From Oscillospiraceae bacterium (GTDB taxonomy: Bacteria; Bacillota; Clostridia; Oscillospirales; Ruminococcaceae), in the NCBI GenBank assembly GCA_029062865.1, contig JAIDPG010000144.1, forward strand, positions 1 through 10,359: a stretch of DNA of 10,359 nucleotides, written 5' to 3'. Position numbers and translations under genes: made by a program. The notes beneath the pieces were generated by a model that saw only the letters and a program-made list of their open reading frames with translations, did not search any database and was not told the DNA's origin. This document shows, in pieces, positions 1 through 5,621 of the stretch. The first letter of the stretch is position 1; each line of letters starts with the position of its first letter.

Positions 1-1490
1 TTCGTATGCTCGGCAATGCCGCCGTCGTAAAGATAGTCAATGTTCTCCTCGATTATCTTGATATCCGTCATCGCCGGGGCGTATTGCATCATAACCTTGC
101 GCTCGTCCTTGTTGTAGAGGACAACGCGCTCCACACCGAAGTGGTCGGCAACGTCTCTGATAACGTTCTCGGCAGCGTAATCCTTGCCGCGGATAACCAT
201 ATCGGCGATCCTGCAAACAACCTCCGCCTTGTCGAGCCCCTTGCGCCCGGAAATGCCCACGTCCGCCGTGTCAACGCTCGACCGCAGAATTTCCTCAACC
301 GAGCCGTGCTTTTCGCGATCGTAGATGATATAGCGGTTCTTGCCCTTGTGCTTCGCGCGGTAGAGCAGATAGTCCGTCAAGCGGAACAGCGAGTCGTAAT
401 CCTGCGCGTCCGTCGGAAAAATCGCCGCGCCGATCGAAGTCGTCACGTGGAAGCCGTCGCGCTCGTCGGAATACGCCCCCGCGATGTTGTTCTTTATCGA
501 GCGAAGTACGTTCCTGAGCGTTTCCAGGTCGTTTATGCGCGTGAAAACCGCGACAAACTCGTCGCCGCCGATGCGCCCCGCTTTTCCGTAAGCTGCCGTT
601 TCGTTGTCAATAATCGACGCGCACTTTTTCAGCACGTCGTCGCCCCTTGCGTGACCGTGGTGGTCGTTTACGTATTTGAAATCGTCAATATCGATAATGC
701 ACAGAACGACCTTCTTTTTCGGGTCACTGAGAGCGTTCTTCGTAAAGTTCGTGATGTCCTCTTTCAGAGTCAGCCCCGTCAGCTGATCCTTGCGCGCAAG
801 ATCGCGGATATGGTTCGCGCCGCCGCTTCCGAAGTTCCCGACGGTCTTAATATGCACGTCGTAATCGTAAATCGCCGTGCCAGAATATGTAACGGCGTTT
901 TCCGAATTCGCGGCGAAATACCCCGTAAAGTTCCTCGCGCCGTTTGCAAGCTTGCTGATGAACATCTCGGCTTCGTCATGAGCCTCCTCGGGAAGCCGCG
1001 CCATAACCTCGGTCCTGAAGTCCGCGAGCTTCAGCTCGCAAAGCGTCGTTTTCCGGGTCTCATAGCGATAGCACGTCATAACGTCCGAAGCCCTGTCGTA
1101 GGAATAATAAACGCAGTCGTACTGCGACAGAAGCGTATTTGTCTCCCGCCGCGCCATTTCACTCGACAGATATTTCTCAACGACGCCCTCCAGCTGCCAC
1201 ATATGAACATTCATCCGCTCCGGGTCGGCGTCCTTTGCGAGACGGCATATTACGCTGCGCGTTGATTTTTCGTCCTCGGTCTTCAGGCTCAGGACAAACG
1301 GATTGCCGTACGAGCGCTCCGAAACCGCCTTCGTGAATGTCTCAACATAACCCTTTGCTATAATGGTATTAAATGTGGTATAAAGTCTGTCGCCTAAGAA
1401 GTTATAAAAATTCGCGTTTCCGATAACGAGGTCGTAATCGCTTATTCTGATTTTCACGACCATTTCAAAAACGTCTTCGGGATTGTTCAT
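1..1490 (-). CDS. GGDEF-domain diguanylate cyclase with extra N- and C-terminal regions (3' end cut by window)
   Basis: Minus-strand reading from ATG at 1490 gives at least 496 residues with no stop before the window edge. Residues about 1-230 are a soluble N-terminal region, perhaps PAS-like sensor folds, that I do not recognise with confidence. Residues about 231-400 form a GGDEF domain: DQLTGL at 235-240, the metal-binding stretch IDIDDFK near 266-272, and an intact GGDEF motif at 308-312 (encoded at 569-555). It should therefore make cyclic di-GMP from two GTP. The RxxD inhibitory site is absent, since alanine and glycine occupy those positions. After about residue 410 a further domain begins (DKAEVVCRIADMV, then VERVVLYN) that resembles the start of a GAF domain. 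No membrane helix is seen, so the protein is probably cytoplasmic. The start is supported by GGAGGG at 1500-1495, four bases upstream, and by a strong promoter at 1628-1600. Catalytic family is sure; the flanking domains are tentative. Confidence 0.93.
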   Translation of the reverse strand, partial: MNNPEDVFEMVVKIRISDYDLVIGNANFYNFLGDRLYTTFNTIIAKGYVETFTKAVSERSYGNPFVLSLKTEDEKSTRSVICRLAKDADPERMNVHMWQLEGVVEKYLSSEMARRETNTLLSQYDCVYYSYDRASDVMTCYRYETRKTTLCELKLADFRTEVMARLPEEAHDEAEMFISKLANGARNFTGYFAANSENAVTYSGTAIYDYDVHIKTVGNFGSGGANHIRDLARKDQLTGLTLKEDITNFTKNALSDPKKKVVLCIIDIDDFKYVNDHHGHARGDDVLKKCASIIDNETAAYGKAGRIGGDEFVAVFTRINDLETLRNVLRSIKNNIAGAYSDERDGFHVTTSIGAAIFPTDAQDYDSLFRLTDYLLYRAKHKGKNRYIIYDREKHGSVEEILRSSVDTADVGISGRKGLDKAEVVCRIADMVIRGKDYAAENVIRDVADHFGVERVVLYNKDERKVMMQYAPAMTDIKIIEENIDYLYDGGIAEHT

Positions 1491-1599
1491 TTTGCCCTCC
1501 GTCAAGTGAATTTCTTGCATATAACTACCATATAATAAACGCGCACAAAGCAAACGAAATTCCGCACGCTATCATAAATACTCATATTTACACATAATT

Positions 1600-1628
1600 A
1601 TTGTAGCATATTTTTAAGGATTTGTCAA
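1600..1628 (-). promoter_or_regulatory. sigma-A promoter of the GGDEF gene
   Basis: On the minus strand TTGACA (1628-1623) and TACAAT (1605-1600) are separated by exactly 17 bases, with a TG one base before the -10 (extended -10). Predicted transcription start is near 1593, leaving a leader of about 100 bases before the start codon at 1490. Seen directly in sequence; activity is inferred. Confidence 0.8.
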
Positions 1629-1672
1629 TAAAATTTTGCGGATTTTTCTTGAGAATGAGGGTGGCGGGCGAG

Positions 1673-1687
1673 TGTAACGCCGTTACA
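1673..1687. repeat. 15-base palindrome, possible operator
   Basis: TGTAAC and GTTACA flank a 3-base GCC centre, a perfect two-fold symmetric site about 45 bases upstream of the -35 box of the GGDEF promoter. The position suits an activator site or a distal operator. No regulator gene is in the window to match it. Confidence 0.4.
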
Positions 1688-1747
1688 TCAAAGCGGCAAG
1701 CCACTTGGCGGCGATTGGCTCGTTCGGCGATTTGTCCTTTTAAACGA

Positions 1748-1789
1748 ACGGAATTGGAAAAGTTTGTAGAAAATAAACAAAAATTCCGT
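1748..1789. repeat. 8-base inverted repeat with AT-rich 26-base loop
   Basis: ACGGAATT (1748-1755) and AATTCCGT (1782-1789) are perfect reverse complements just upstream of the plus-strand promoter at 1796. No T-run follows on either strand, so this does not look like a terminator of the pectinesterase gene. It may be a regulator-binding site, or chance in AT-rich DNA. Confidence 0.3.
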
Positions 1790-1795
1790 AACATA

Positions 1796-1824
1796 TTGCA
1801 AAATTTCGAGCCGTATGCTATAAT
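1796..1824 (+). promoter_or_regulatory. orphan sigma-A-like promoter reading into the 3' end of the pectinesterase gene (antisense)
   Basis: TTGCAA (1796-1801), a 17-base spacer and TATAAT (1819-1824) with TG one base before the -10. The predicted start lies near 1831, only a dozen bases before the pectinesterase stop codon at 1845-1843, and no plausible plus-strand gene follows. The 11-base palindrome ATAATGATTAT (1820-1830) overlaps the -10. Any transcript would be antisense to the pectinesterase mRNA. The boxes are seen directly; function is unknown. Confidence 0.55.
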
Positions 1825-1842
1825 GATTATGGTGGGGGAAAT

Positions 1843-2757
1843 TCAGCTTAATTGCTTGAAGTGTCCCAAAAGCCGGTTTTTCTCGTCTTCCGAAAGGGAA
1901 GTGCTCCACGGAACACGCCCCTCGCGGTTTACGCCGAATTCGGAAAAACGCGCGGTTTTGTCGCGTTCGGTGTCGTTCCATTTGTCGAAGCCCTCTTTCG
2001 AGATGTGCTTCCCATAGCGGCAGCTGATAAACGCGGATTTCCCGTAGTCGCGCCATGGGCGCGCGAGGAAAATTGAGCCCTCCGCGACAGTGTCTTCGCA
2101 GGTGAAGTCGCAGTCGCTGAACACGAAGCCTACGTCCTGCGCAAGCGCGTGAGCGGGCGCCGCTACATATCCGTGACCGCGCACATCATAGACGGAGCGT
2201 ATCTCGCAGCCGTCGAAAAGCGCGTCGCCGCAGCCGAAGATAAAGTCGACGTTCCCCGCGATGAAGCAGTTATTGAAGATCTGTTTAAGATAATCCCCGC
2301 GACGAAGCTTGTCCTTCAAAAAGCCGTCGTACCTCTCAATAAGGTCGGGCGGCAGCGGACCGCAGAAAATCGTATCCTGCGTGGATACGAAGCGGCAGTT
2401 CTCGGCATAAAATCCGTCGCCGTAAACCGTCAGCGCGACCTCCTGCCCTTTGGTTTCGGGCGATAGCGCGTCATTGGTGATCGTGAGGTTTTTGAGCGTA
2501 ACATTGTCCGCGGTTATCGCGACGGTGTAGGTTCTGAACGTAACAAGCTCCCGCCCCTGCGAGTCGGGCTTCTTCGCGTAATCGTCCCAGACGATTGTGG
2601 TTTTTTCGGCACCCGCGCCGACAAGTTCGACATCGGGTATGGAAATCTCGAGCTTTTCACGATAAGTTCCCTCGGAAAGCAGGATTTGAGTCTGCGGCTT
2701 TACGGAGCGCAAAATCTCCGAAAGGCTGTCGCCGGGAGTGACATTTACGGTTGTCAT
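1843..2757 (-). CDS. cytoplasmic pectin methylesterase (carbohydrate esterase family 8)
   Basis: A 304-residue protein with the parallel beta-helix signatures of CE8 pectinesterases, which hydrolyse methyl esters on galacturonate residues of pectin and release methanol. Motifs in order: GTYREKL at 30-36, GQEVAL at 104-109 (conserved Gln105), QDTIF at 127-131 (Gln127 and catalytic Asp128), GNVDFIFG at 168-175 (catalytic Asp171) and LARPW at 231-235 (Arg233). All expected catalytic residues are present. There is no signal peptide: the N-terminus (MTTVNVTPGD) goes straight into the fold, so it probably acts inside the cell on imported methylated oligogalacturonides. The two catalytic aspartates are 43 residues apart, against 21 in the carrot and Dickeya enzymes, because of an insert at about 132-155. 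The start is supported by AAAGGAG at 2772-2766, eight bases upstream, and by a promoter at 2844-2816. It is divergent from the transporter operon, which suggests one pathway. Confidence 0.95.
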   Translation of the reverse strand: MTTVNVTPGDSLSEILRSVKPQTQILLSEGTYREKLEISIPDVELVGAGAEKTTIVWDDYAKKPDSQGRELVTFRTYTVAITADNVTLKNLTITNDALSPETKGQEVALTVYGDGFYAENCRFVSTQDTIFCGPLPPDLIERYDGFLKDKLRRGDYLKQIFNNCFIAGNVDFIFGCGDALFDGCEIRSVYDVRGHGYVAAPAHALAQDVGFVFSDCDFTCEDTVAEGSIFLARPWRDYGKSAFISCRYGKHISKEGFDKWNDTERDKTARFSEFGVNREGRVPWSTSLSEDEKNRLLGHFKQLS

Positions 2758-2779
2758 AAGAAAATCTCCTTTATATTAT
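2751..2779 (+). promoter_or_regulatory. candidate sigma-A promoter for the membrane-protein/transporter operon
   Basis: TTGTCA (2751-2756), 17-base spacer, TATTAT (2774-2779); each box differs from consensus at one base. The -35 box overlaps the pectinesterase start codon. The predicted start is near 2786, so this transcript and the pectinesterase transcript begin facing each other and overlap. This is the only good plus-strand promoter I see ahead of the operon. Confidence 0.55.
2766..2772 (-). promoter_or_regulatory. ribosome binding site of the pectinesterase gene
   Basis: AAAGGAG on the minus strand lies eight bases before the ATG at 2757. It fixes the start and rules out an upstream extension carrying a signal peptide. 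Confidence 0.85.
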
Positions 2780-2794
2780 ATAGTATGAAAGTGC

Positions 2795-2808
2795 GCGCAA
2801 ATCTGCGC
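2795..2808. promoter_or_regulatory. 14-base palindrome, candidate shared operator
   Basis: GCGCA (2795-2799), AATC centre, TGCGC (2804-2808). It lies between the predicted starts of the two opposing promoters (about 2786 for plus, about 2809 for minus), where one bound regulator could control both. It could also fold as a small hairpin in either leader RNA. No cognate regulator is in the window. Confidence 0.5.
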
Positions 2809-2815
2809 TATCTTG

Positions 2816-2844
2816 ATTATATATGATTTTGAAGAAAATTTCAA
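2816..2844 (-). promoter_or_regulatory. sigma-A promoter of the pectinesterase gene
   Basis: On the minus strand TTGAAA (2844-2839), a 17-base spacer and TATAAT (2821-2816). The predicted start is near 2809, leaving a leader of about 50 bases. The 14-base palindrome at 2795-2808 lies right at the predicted start, a classic repressor position. Confidence 0.8.
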
Positions 2845-2866
2845 GTTTTTTGTGAGTTGTTTAATT

Positions 2867-3493
2867 ATGAATCGTTCGTTTGAGCAATACAGAGCCATAG
2901 ATCTGACGATTATGGGCGTTATTCTCGCGGTGTGCGAGTTTTTGACGGCGAACGCCGCTGCAAAGTGGTTCCCGAACGAGCTGTACGCCCTGTCGCCGAC
3001 GGTCGCGGTCGTCTGCATTGTGATGATGCGCTGGGGCGGATACGCGGCTATTCACGCGGTAATCGGCGGTCTGGTTTACTGCCTTACGCTCGGCGGGGAT
3101 TGGAAGCAGATCGTTATATATTGTGTCGGCAATTGCTTTATGCTGATAGCCCTCGCGTGGTTCAAGTTTTTCGGCAAAGGCGGCAAGGGATTCAGGGACG
3201 GCAAGGAGAAGGTAAGAAGCAAATATTATTTCACGCTTCTGTTCACGATAAACGCGTTTCTCGGCGCACAGATCGGGCGCTTTGCGGTAAGCGTGGCGCT
3301 TGGCGGATCATTTTCGTATGACGCGTTCGCGGCATTTCTGGTAAACGACATTATAACGCTGCTGTTCTCGGTGGTCGTCGTGCTGATTTCCCGAAGAGTG
3401 GACGGCTTGTTTGAAGATCAGAAAAGCTACCTCATCCGCACCGAAGAGGAGCGCAAGAGGGAAGAGAACGAAAAATCCTTCAAGAACTCATAA
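2867..3493 (+). CDS. ECF transporter S-component-like integral membrane protein
   Basis: A 208-residue protein with five or so hydrophobic segments at about 12-32, 42-76, 80-102, 120-146 and 154-175, then a charged cytoplasmic tail (LFEDQKSYLIR followed by a Glu/Lys/Arg-rich end). Size, helix layout and motifs such as MMRWGGYAAIHAVIGG resemble substrate-specific S components of energy-coupling factor transporters, which bind a vitamin or other small ligand and share an ATPase module coded elsewhere. No ECF ATPase or T protein is near, and I cannot name the ligand. The frame is open back to 2813, but ATG 2867 gives a normal N-terminus; GTG at 2852 is an alternative. The ribosome site is weak for either (GTGAG near 2852-2856). 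It is 65 bases ahead of the permease genes with no clear terminator between, so it may be the first gene of the operon. Membrane protein: sure. S-component identity: moderate. Confidence 0.75.
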   Translation: MNRSFEQYRAIDLTIMGVILAVCEFLTANAAAKWFPNELYALSPTVAVVCIVMMRWGGYAAIHAVIGGLVYCLTLGGDWKQIVIYCVGNCFMLIALAWFKFFGKGGKGFRDGKEKVRSKYYFTLLFTINAFLGAQIGRFAVSVALGGSFSYDAFAAFLVNDIITLLFSVVVVLISRRVDGLFEDQKSYLIRTEEERKREENEKSFKNS

Positions 3494-3558
3494 ATAAGTA
3501 AATAATATCGTAGAATTACGGTTTAAAAAATAAAATCAAATCCGGGAGGTTATCTGCG
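3494..3558 (+). other. short AT-rich gap with ribosome binding site of the first permease
   Basis: GGGAGG at 3544-3549 lies nine bases before ATG 3559. Only a weak 4-base stem (CGTA/TACG) is visible, with no terminator and no well-spaced promoter boxes. Co-transcription with the upstream membrane protein is likely but unproven. Confidence 0.5.
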
Positions 3559-4599
3559 ATGGAATTAAGTGGAACCGAATATTTGATTTTTGATGTGGAA
3601 AGCGGAACCTACATCGAAAATCCCGAACAGGTCGTGCGAGACGACGTTGAAAAGCATTATTGGCTAAACGTCCTGAGAACCGTTATCAAGGACTGGCGGC
3701 TTTATCTGATGCTTGTTCCGATGATTTTGATTTTCCTGTTCTGGCGTTATCTGCCGATGTACGAGCTGCTCGGCTGCTTTAAGCTGGACAGCGAATCAAA
3801 AACCGTTGCGGAGCAGTATTTCGTGGGATTTTCCAATTTCAAGTCGCTCATTATGAGCAACACGGACTTCTGGAGAGCGTTCAGAAACACGTTCCTGCTG
3901 AGCTTCTACGGCTTGATCTTCGGCTTCCCGATGCCGATTATCATCGCGCTGTTCTTTAATGAGATCCGCTCGAACATCGCGCGAAGCATTTATCAGGTGC
4001 TTACATATCTGCCGAAGTTTATGTCGACGGTTGTAATGACGTCGCTGGTTATGATGCTTGTAAAGCGCGGCTCGACGTTTACGGGTATCGGTATACTCTC
4101 GCAGATGTTTGAGAGCATCGGCTGGATAGACCACGCGACCGCGGAAGCGGGCTTGCTCTACAACCCCGCGTTCTTCCGCGCGATCTACCAGATAAGCGGT
4201 ATCTGGGAGACGGCGGGCTATGACAGCATCGTGTTCTTCGCGGCGATAATCGCGATCTCGCCTACAAGCTACGAGGCGGCGCAGATAGACGGCGCGGGCA
4301 AGATGGCGCAGATGAAGTACGTAGTTTTGCCTTGCATTTTGTCAACGATAGTAATCATGCTGATAACGAGAATAGGCTCGCTGCTTAACATCGGCTATGA
4401 GAAGGTATTGCTCCTTTACAACCCCGACACCTACGTTACCGCCGACGTTGTTTCGACGTTCTCTCAGCGTAACGGTATCGACGGAGCCTTGAAGGGACTG
4501 TCGTCCGCGGCGGAAATGATGAACAACGTCATAGGAATGTTGTTGGTAATCGGCGCAAACACAATCGCCAAGAAGGCGTCGGACACTTCGCTGTACTAA
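3559..4599 (+). CDS. sugar ABC transporter permease, LplB type
   Basis: A 346-residue inner-membrane permease of the carbohydrate uptake type-1 family (LplB-like, binding-protein-dependent). After about 45 cytoplasmic residues, membrane segments lie near 47-66, 108-133, 150-170, 210-233, 256-276 and 318-337. The EAA loop that docks on the ATPase is clear at 238-260, with YEAAQIDGAG followed by VVLP. The YFVGFSNFKSLI stretch before the second helix is typical of these permeases. With the next permease it should form the heterodimeric channel for an oligosaccharide. The acidic N-terminal extension (about residues 1-40, ESGTYIENPEQ) is longer than the short basic leader usual in LplB. The start is supported by GGGAGG at 3544-3549. 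Gene order (permease, permease, binding protein) matches Lpl/Yes-type loci. The pectinesterase neighbour suggests a pectin-derived substrate, which is inference. Confidence 0.95.
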   Translation: MELSGTEYLIFDVESGTYIENPEQVVRDDVEKHYWLNVLRTVIKDWRLYLMLVPMILIFLFWRYLPMYELLGCFKLDSESKTVAEQYFVGFSNFKSLIMSNTDFWRAFRNTFLLSFYGLIFGFPMPIIIALFFNEIRSNIARSIYQVLTYLPKFMSTVVMTSLVMMLVKRGSTFTGIGILSQMFESIGWIDHATAEAGLLYNPAFFRAIYQISGIWETAGYDSIVFFAAIIAISPTSYEAAQIDGAGKMAQMKYVVLPCILSTIVIMLITRIGSLLNIGYEKVLLLYNPDTYVTADVVSTFSQRNGIDGALKGLSSAAEMMNNVIGMLLVIGANTIAKKASDTSLY

Positions 4600-4604
4600 T
4601 AATA

Positions 4605-4611
4605 AAAGGAG
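4605..4611 (+). promoter_or_regulatory. ribosome binding site of the second permease
   Basis: AAAGGAG at 4605-4611, with a second weaker AAAGG at 4613-4617 closer to ATG 4624. Two stacked sites in a 24-base gap; either could be used. Confidence 0.6.
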
Positions 4612-4623
4612 TAAAGGTTTACT

Positions 4624-5508
4624 ATGAAAAGAAAACTCGAAATATCCGAGCTTATATTCAAGGTTATAAGCTATACCTTGCTTACGGCGTTCGCGCTGGC
4701 GTGCTTGTACCCTTTCCTCTTTGCGGTTTCGTCCTCGATAAGCGGACGGCACGAGGTAGAGTACAGCCAGATAGTTCTGCTTCCGAAGAACATACAGTTC
4801 GACGCGTTTTTAATGATGTTCAACGACAATGTATTCTGGAACTCTTACACAAACACGCTGTTCCTTACATTCTACGGAACGATCTTCTCGGTTATCACGT
4901 CGCTTCTCGGCGCGTATGCTCTGTCTAAAAAGAGACTGCTCTTCAGAAAGGGCTTCAACTTCTTCCTCGTATTTACAATGTGGTTCAGCGCGGGTCTTGT
5001 TCCGCAGTATTTGAACTACTTGGCTACAAAGCGCGTGTTCAACGGCGTCGGCATTATGGACGACAAGTGGCTCGTTGTAATCGCAATGGGTATGGCGGCG
5101 ATGAACATCATCCTGCTTCGTAACTCCTTCGAGGGCGTTCCGTCCGAGATCGAGGAGGCGGCTATCATCGACGGCGCGACCGAAATGCAGGTTTTGTGGC
5201 GCGTTTATGTCCCGATGAGCAAATCCATAATCGCAACGGTGTCGCTGTTCTTCGCGATCTCCCGCTGGAACGGATACTTCTGGGCAAGACAGATGATTTC
5301 CAACATCAACGAGCAGCCGCTTCAGGTTTTCATAAGAAGAAAGCTTGAGGAGTATACCAACCCCGAGCTGGTATGGAGCGAATCTTACGCTTCGGACTCG
5401 GCAATCTACGCGCTTGTCGTATGCTCTATCGTCCCGATTTTGATCATTTACCCCTTCATTCAGAAGTACTTCGCGAAGGGTGTAAACGTCGGCGGCGTAA
5501 AGGAATAA
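4624..5508 (+). CDS. sugar ABC transporter permease, YtcP/AraQ type
   Basis: A 294-residue partner permease of the carbohydrate uptake type-1 family. Membrane segments lie near 12-36, 78-100, 110-130, 148-166, 200-215 and 262-282. The EAA loop is at about 175-200 (EIEEAAIIDGA, then VYVPMSK), with the following FFAISRWNGYFWA helix typical of the YtcP group. LPKNIQFDAF after the first helix is also characteristic. It pairs with the upstream LplB-like permease, separated by only 24 bases, and is followed by the binding-protein gene. C-terminal KGVNVGGVKE is the usual ending of this subfamily (RGVNLGAVKG-like). Confidence in the family is very high; the substrate is not readable from the permease. 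Confidence 0.95.
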   Translation: MKRKLEISELIFKVISYTLLTAFALACLYPFLFAVSSSISGRHEVEYSQIVLLPKNIQFDAFLMMFNDNVFWNSYTNTLFLTFYGTIFSVITSLLGAYALSKKRLLFRKGFNFFLVFTMWFSAGLVPQYLNYLATKRVFNGVGIMDDKWLVVIAMGMAAMNIILLRNSFEGVPSEIEEAAIIDGATEMQVLWRVYVPMSKSIIATVSLFFAISRWNGYFWARQMISNINEQPLQVFIRRKLEEYTNPELVWSESYASDSAIYALVVCSIVPILIIYPFIQKYFAKGVNVGGVKE

Positions 5509-5520
5509 TCAAACAGCTAT

Positions 5521-5540
5521 CAGCCGCTATTCCGCGGTTG
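5521..5540 (+). other. intercistronic stem-loop after the second permease
   Basis: CAGCCGC (5521-5527) pairs with GCGGTTG (5534-5540), one G-U pair, loop TATTCC. It is followed by an A-run, not a T-run, so it is not a rho-independent terminator. It may act as an RNA processing or stability element. Confidence 0.45.
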
Positions 5541-5554
5541 ACATAAAAAAAGCA

Positions 5555-5585
5555 GCACGGCGCGGTTATTAAAACGGCGTAGTGC
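5555..5585 (+). other. second intercistronic stem-loop upstream of the binding-protein gene
   Basis: GCACGGCGC (5555-5563) can pair with GCGTAGTGC (5577-5585) with one mismatch and one G-U pair around a 13-base AT-rich loop. It lies 22 bases before the strong ribosome site of the lipoprotein gene. Confidence 0.35.
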
Positions 5586-5607
5586 AGACTAAACAATCAA
5601 GATCCTT

Positions 5608-5615
5608 AAAGGAGG
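5608..5615 (+). promoter_or_regulatory. strong ribosome binding site of the binding-protein gene
   Basis: AAAGGAGG, near-perfect anti-16S complement, six bases before ATG 5622. It is stronger than the other sites in the operon, fitting a need for excess binding protein. Confidence 0.85.
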
Positions 5616-5621
5616 AACAAA

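Larger units (their letters stand above)
1491..1842. other. intergenic region between GGDEF and pectinesterase genes
   Basis: About 350 bases without a credible gene. It holds the GGDEF promoter (1628-1600), an oppositely directed orphan promoter (1796-1824), a 15-base palindrome (1673-1687) and an 8-base inverted repeat (1748-1789). No rho-independent terminator with a T-run is visible downstream of the pectinesterase stop. The open frame that crosses the region on the plus strand has no ribosome site and no recognisable product. Confidence 0.6.

Noticed and set aside
6..1265. 419-codon open frame on the plus strand
   Set aside because: Antisense to the GGDEF gene, whose minus-strand product carries intact motifs; the plus product is Arg/Val-rich with no family features.
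1622..2017. 131-codon open frame on the plus strand across the intergenic region
   Set aside because: No ribosome site, composition changes between intergenic and antisense halves, and the 3' half is antisense to the pectinesterase. An ATG at 1829 near the orphan promoter start has no leader and no credible product.
2813..2866. Upstream ATG at 2813 as start of the S-component-like protein
   Set aside because: No ribosome site, and the added residues are encoded within the opposite strand's promoter; ATG 2867 gives a more normal N-terminus.
5521..5551. Rho-independent terminator between second permease and binding protein
   Set aside because: The stem is followed by an A-run rather than a T-run, and on the minus strand no gene ends here.
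5538..5572. Perfect TTGACA (5538-5543) with TATTAA (5567-5572) as an internal promoter for the binding-protein gene
   Set aside because: The spacer is 23 bases, too long for sigma-A, and no -10-like sequence occurs at 16-19 bases.
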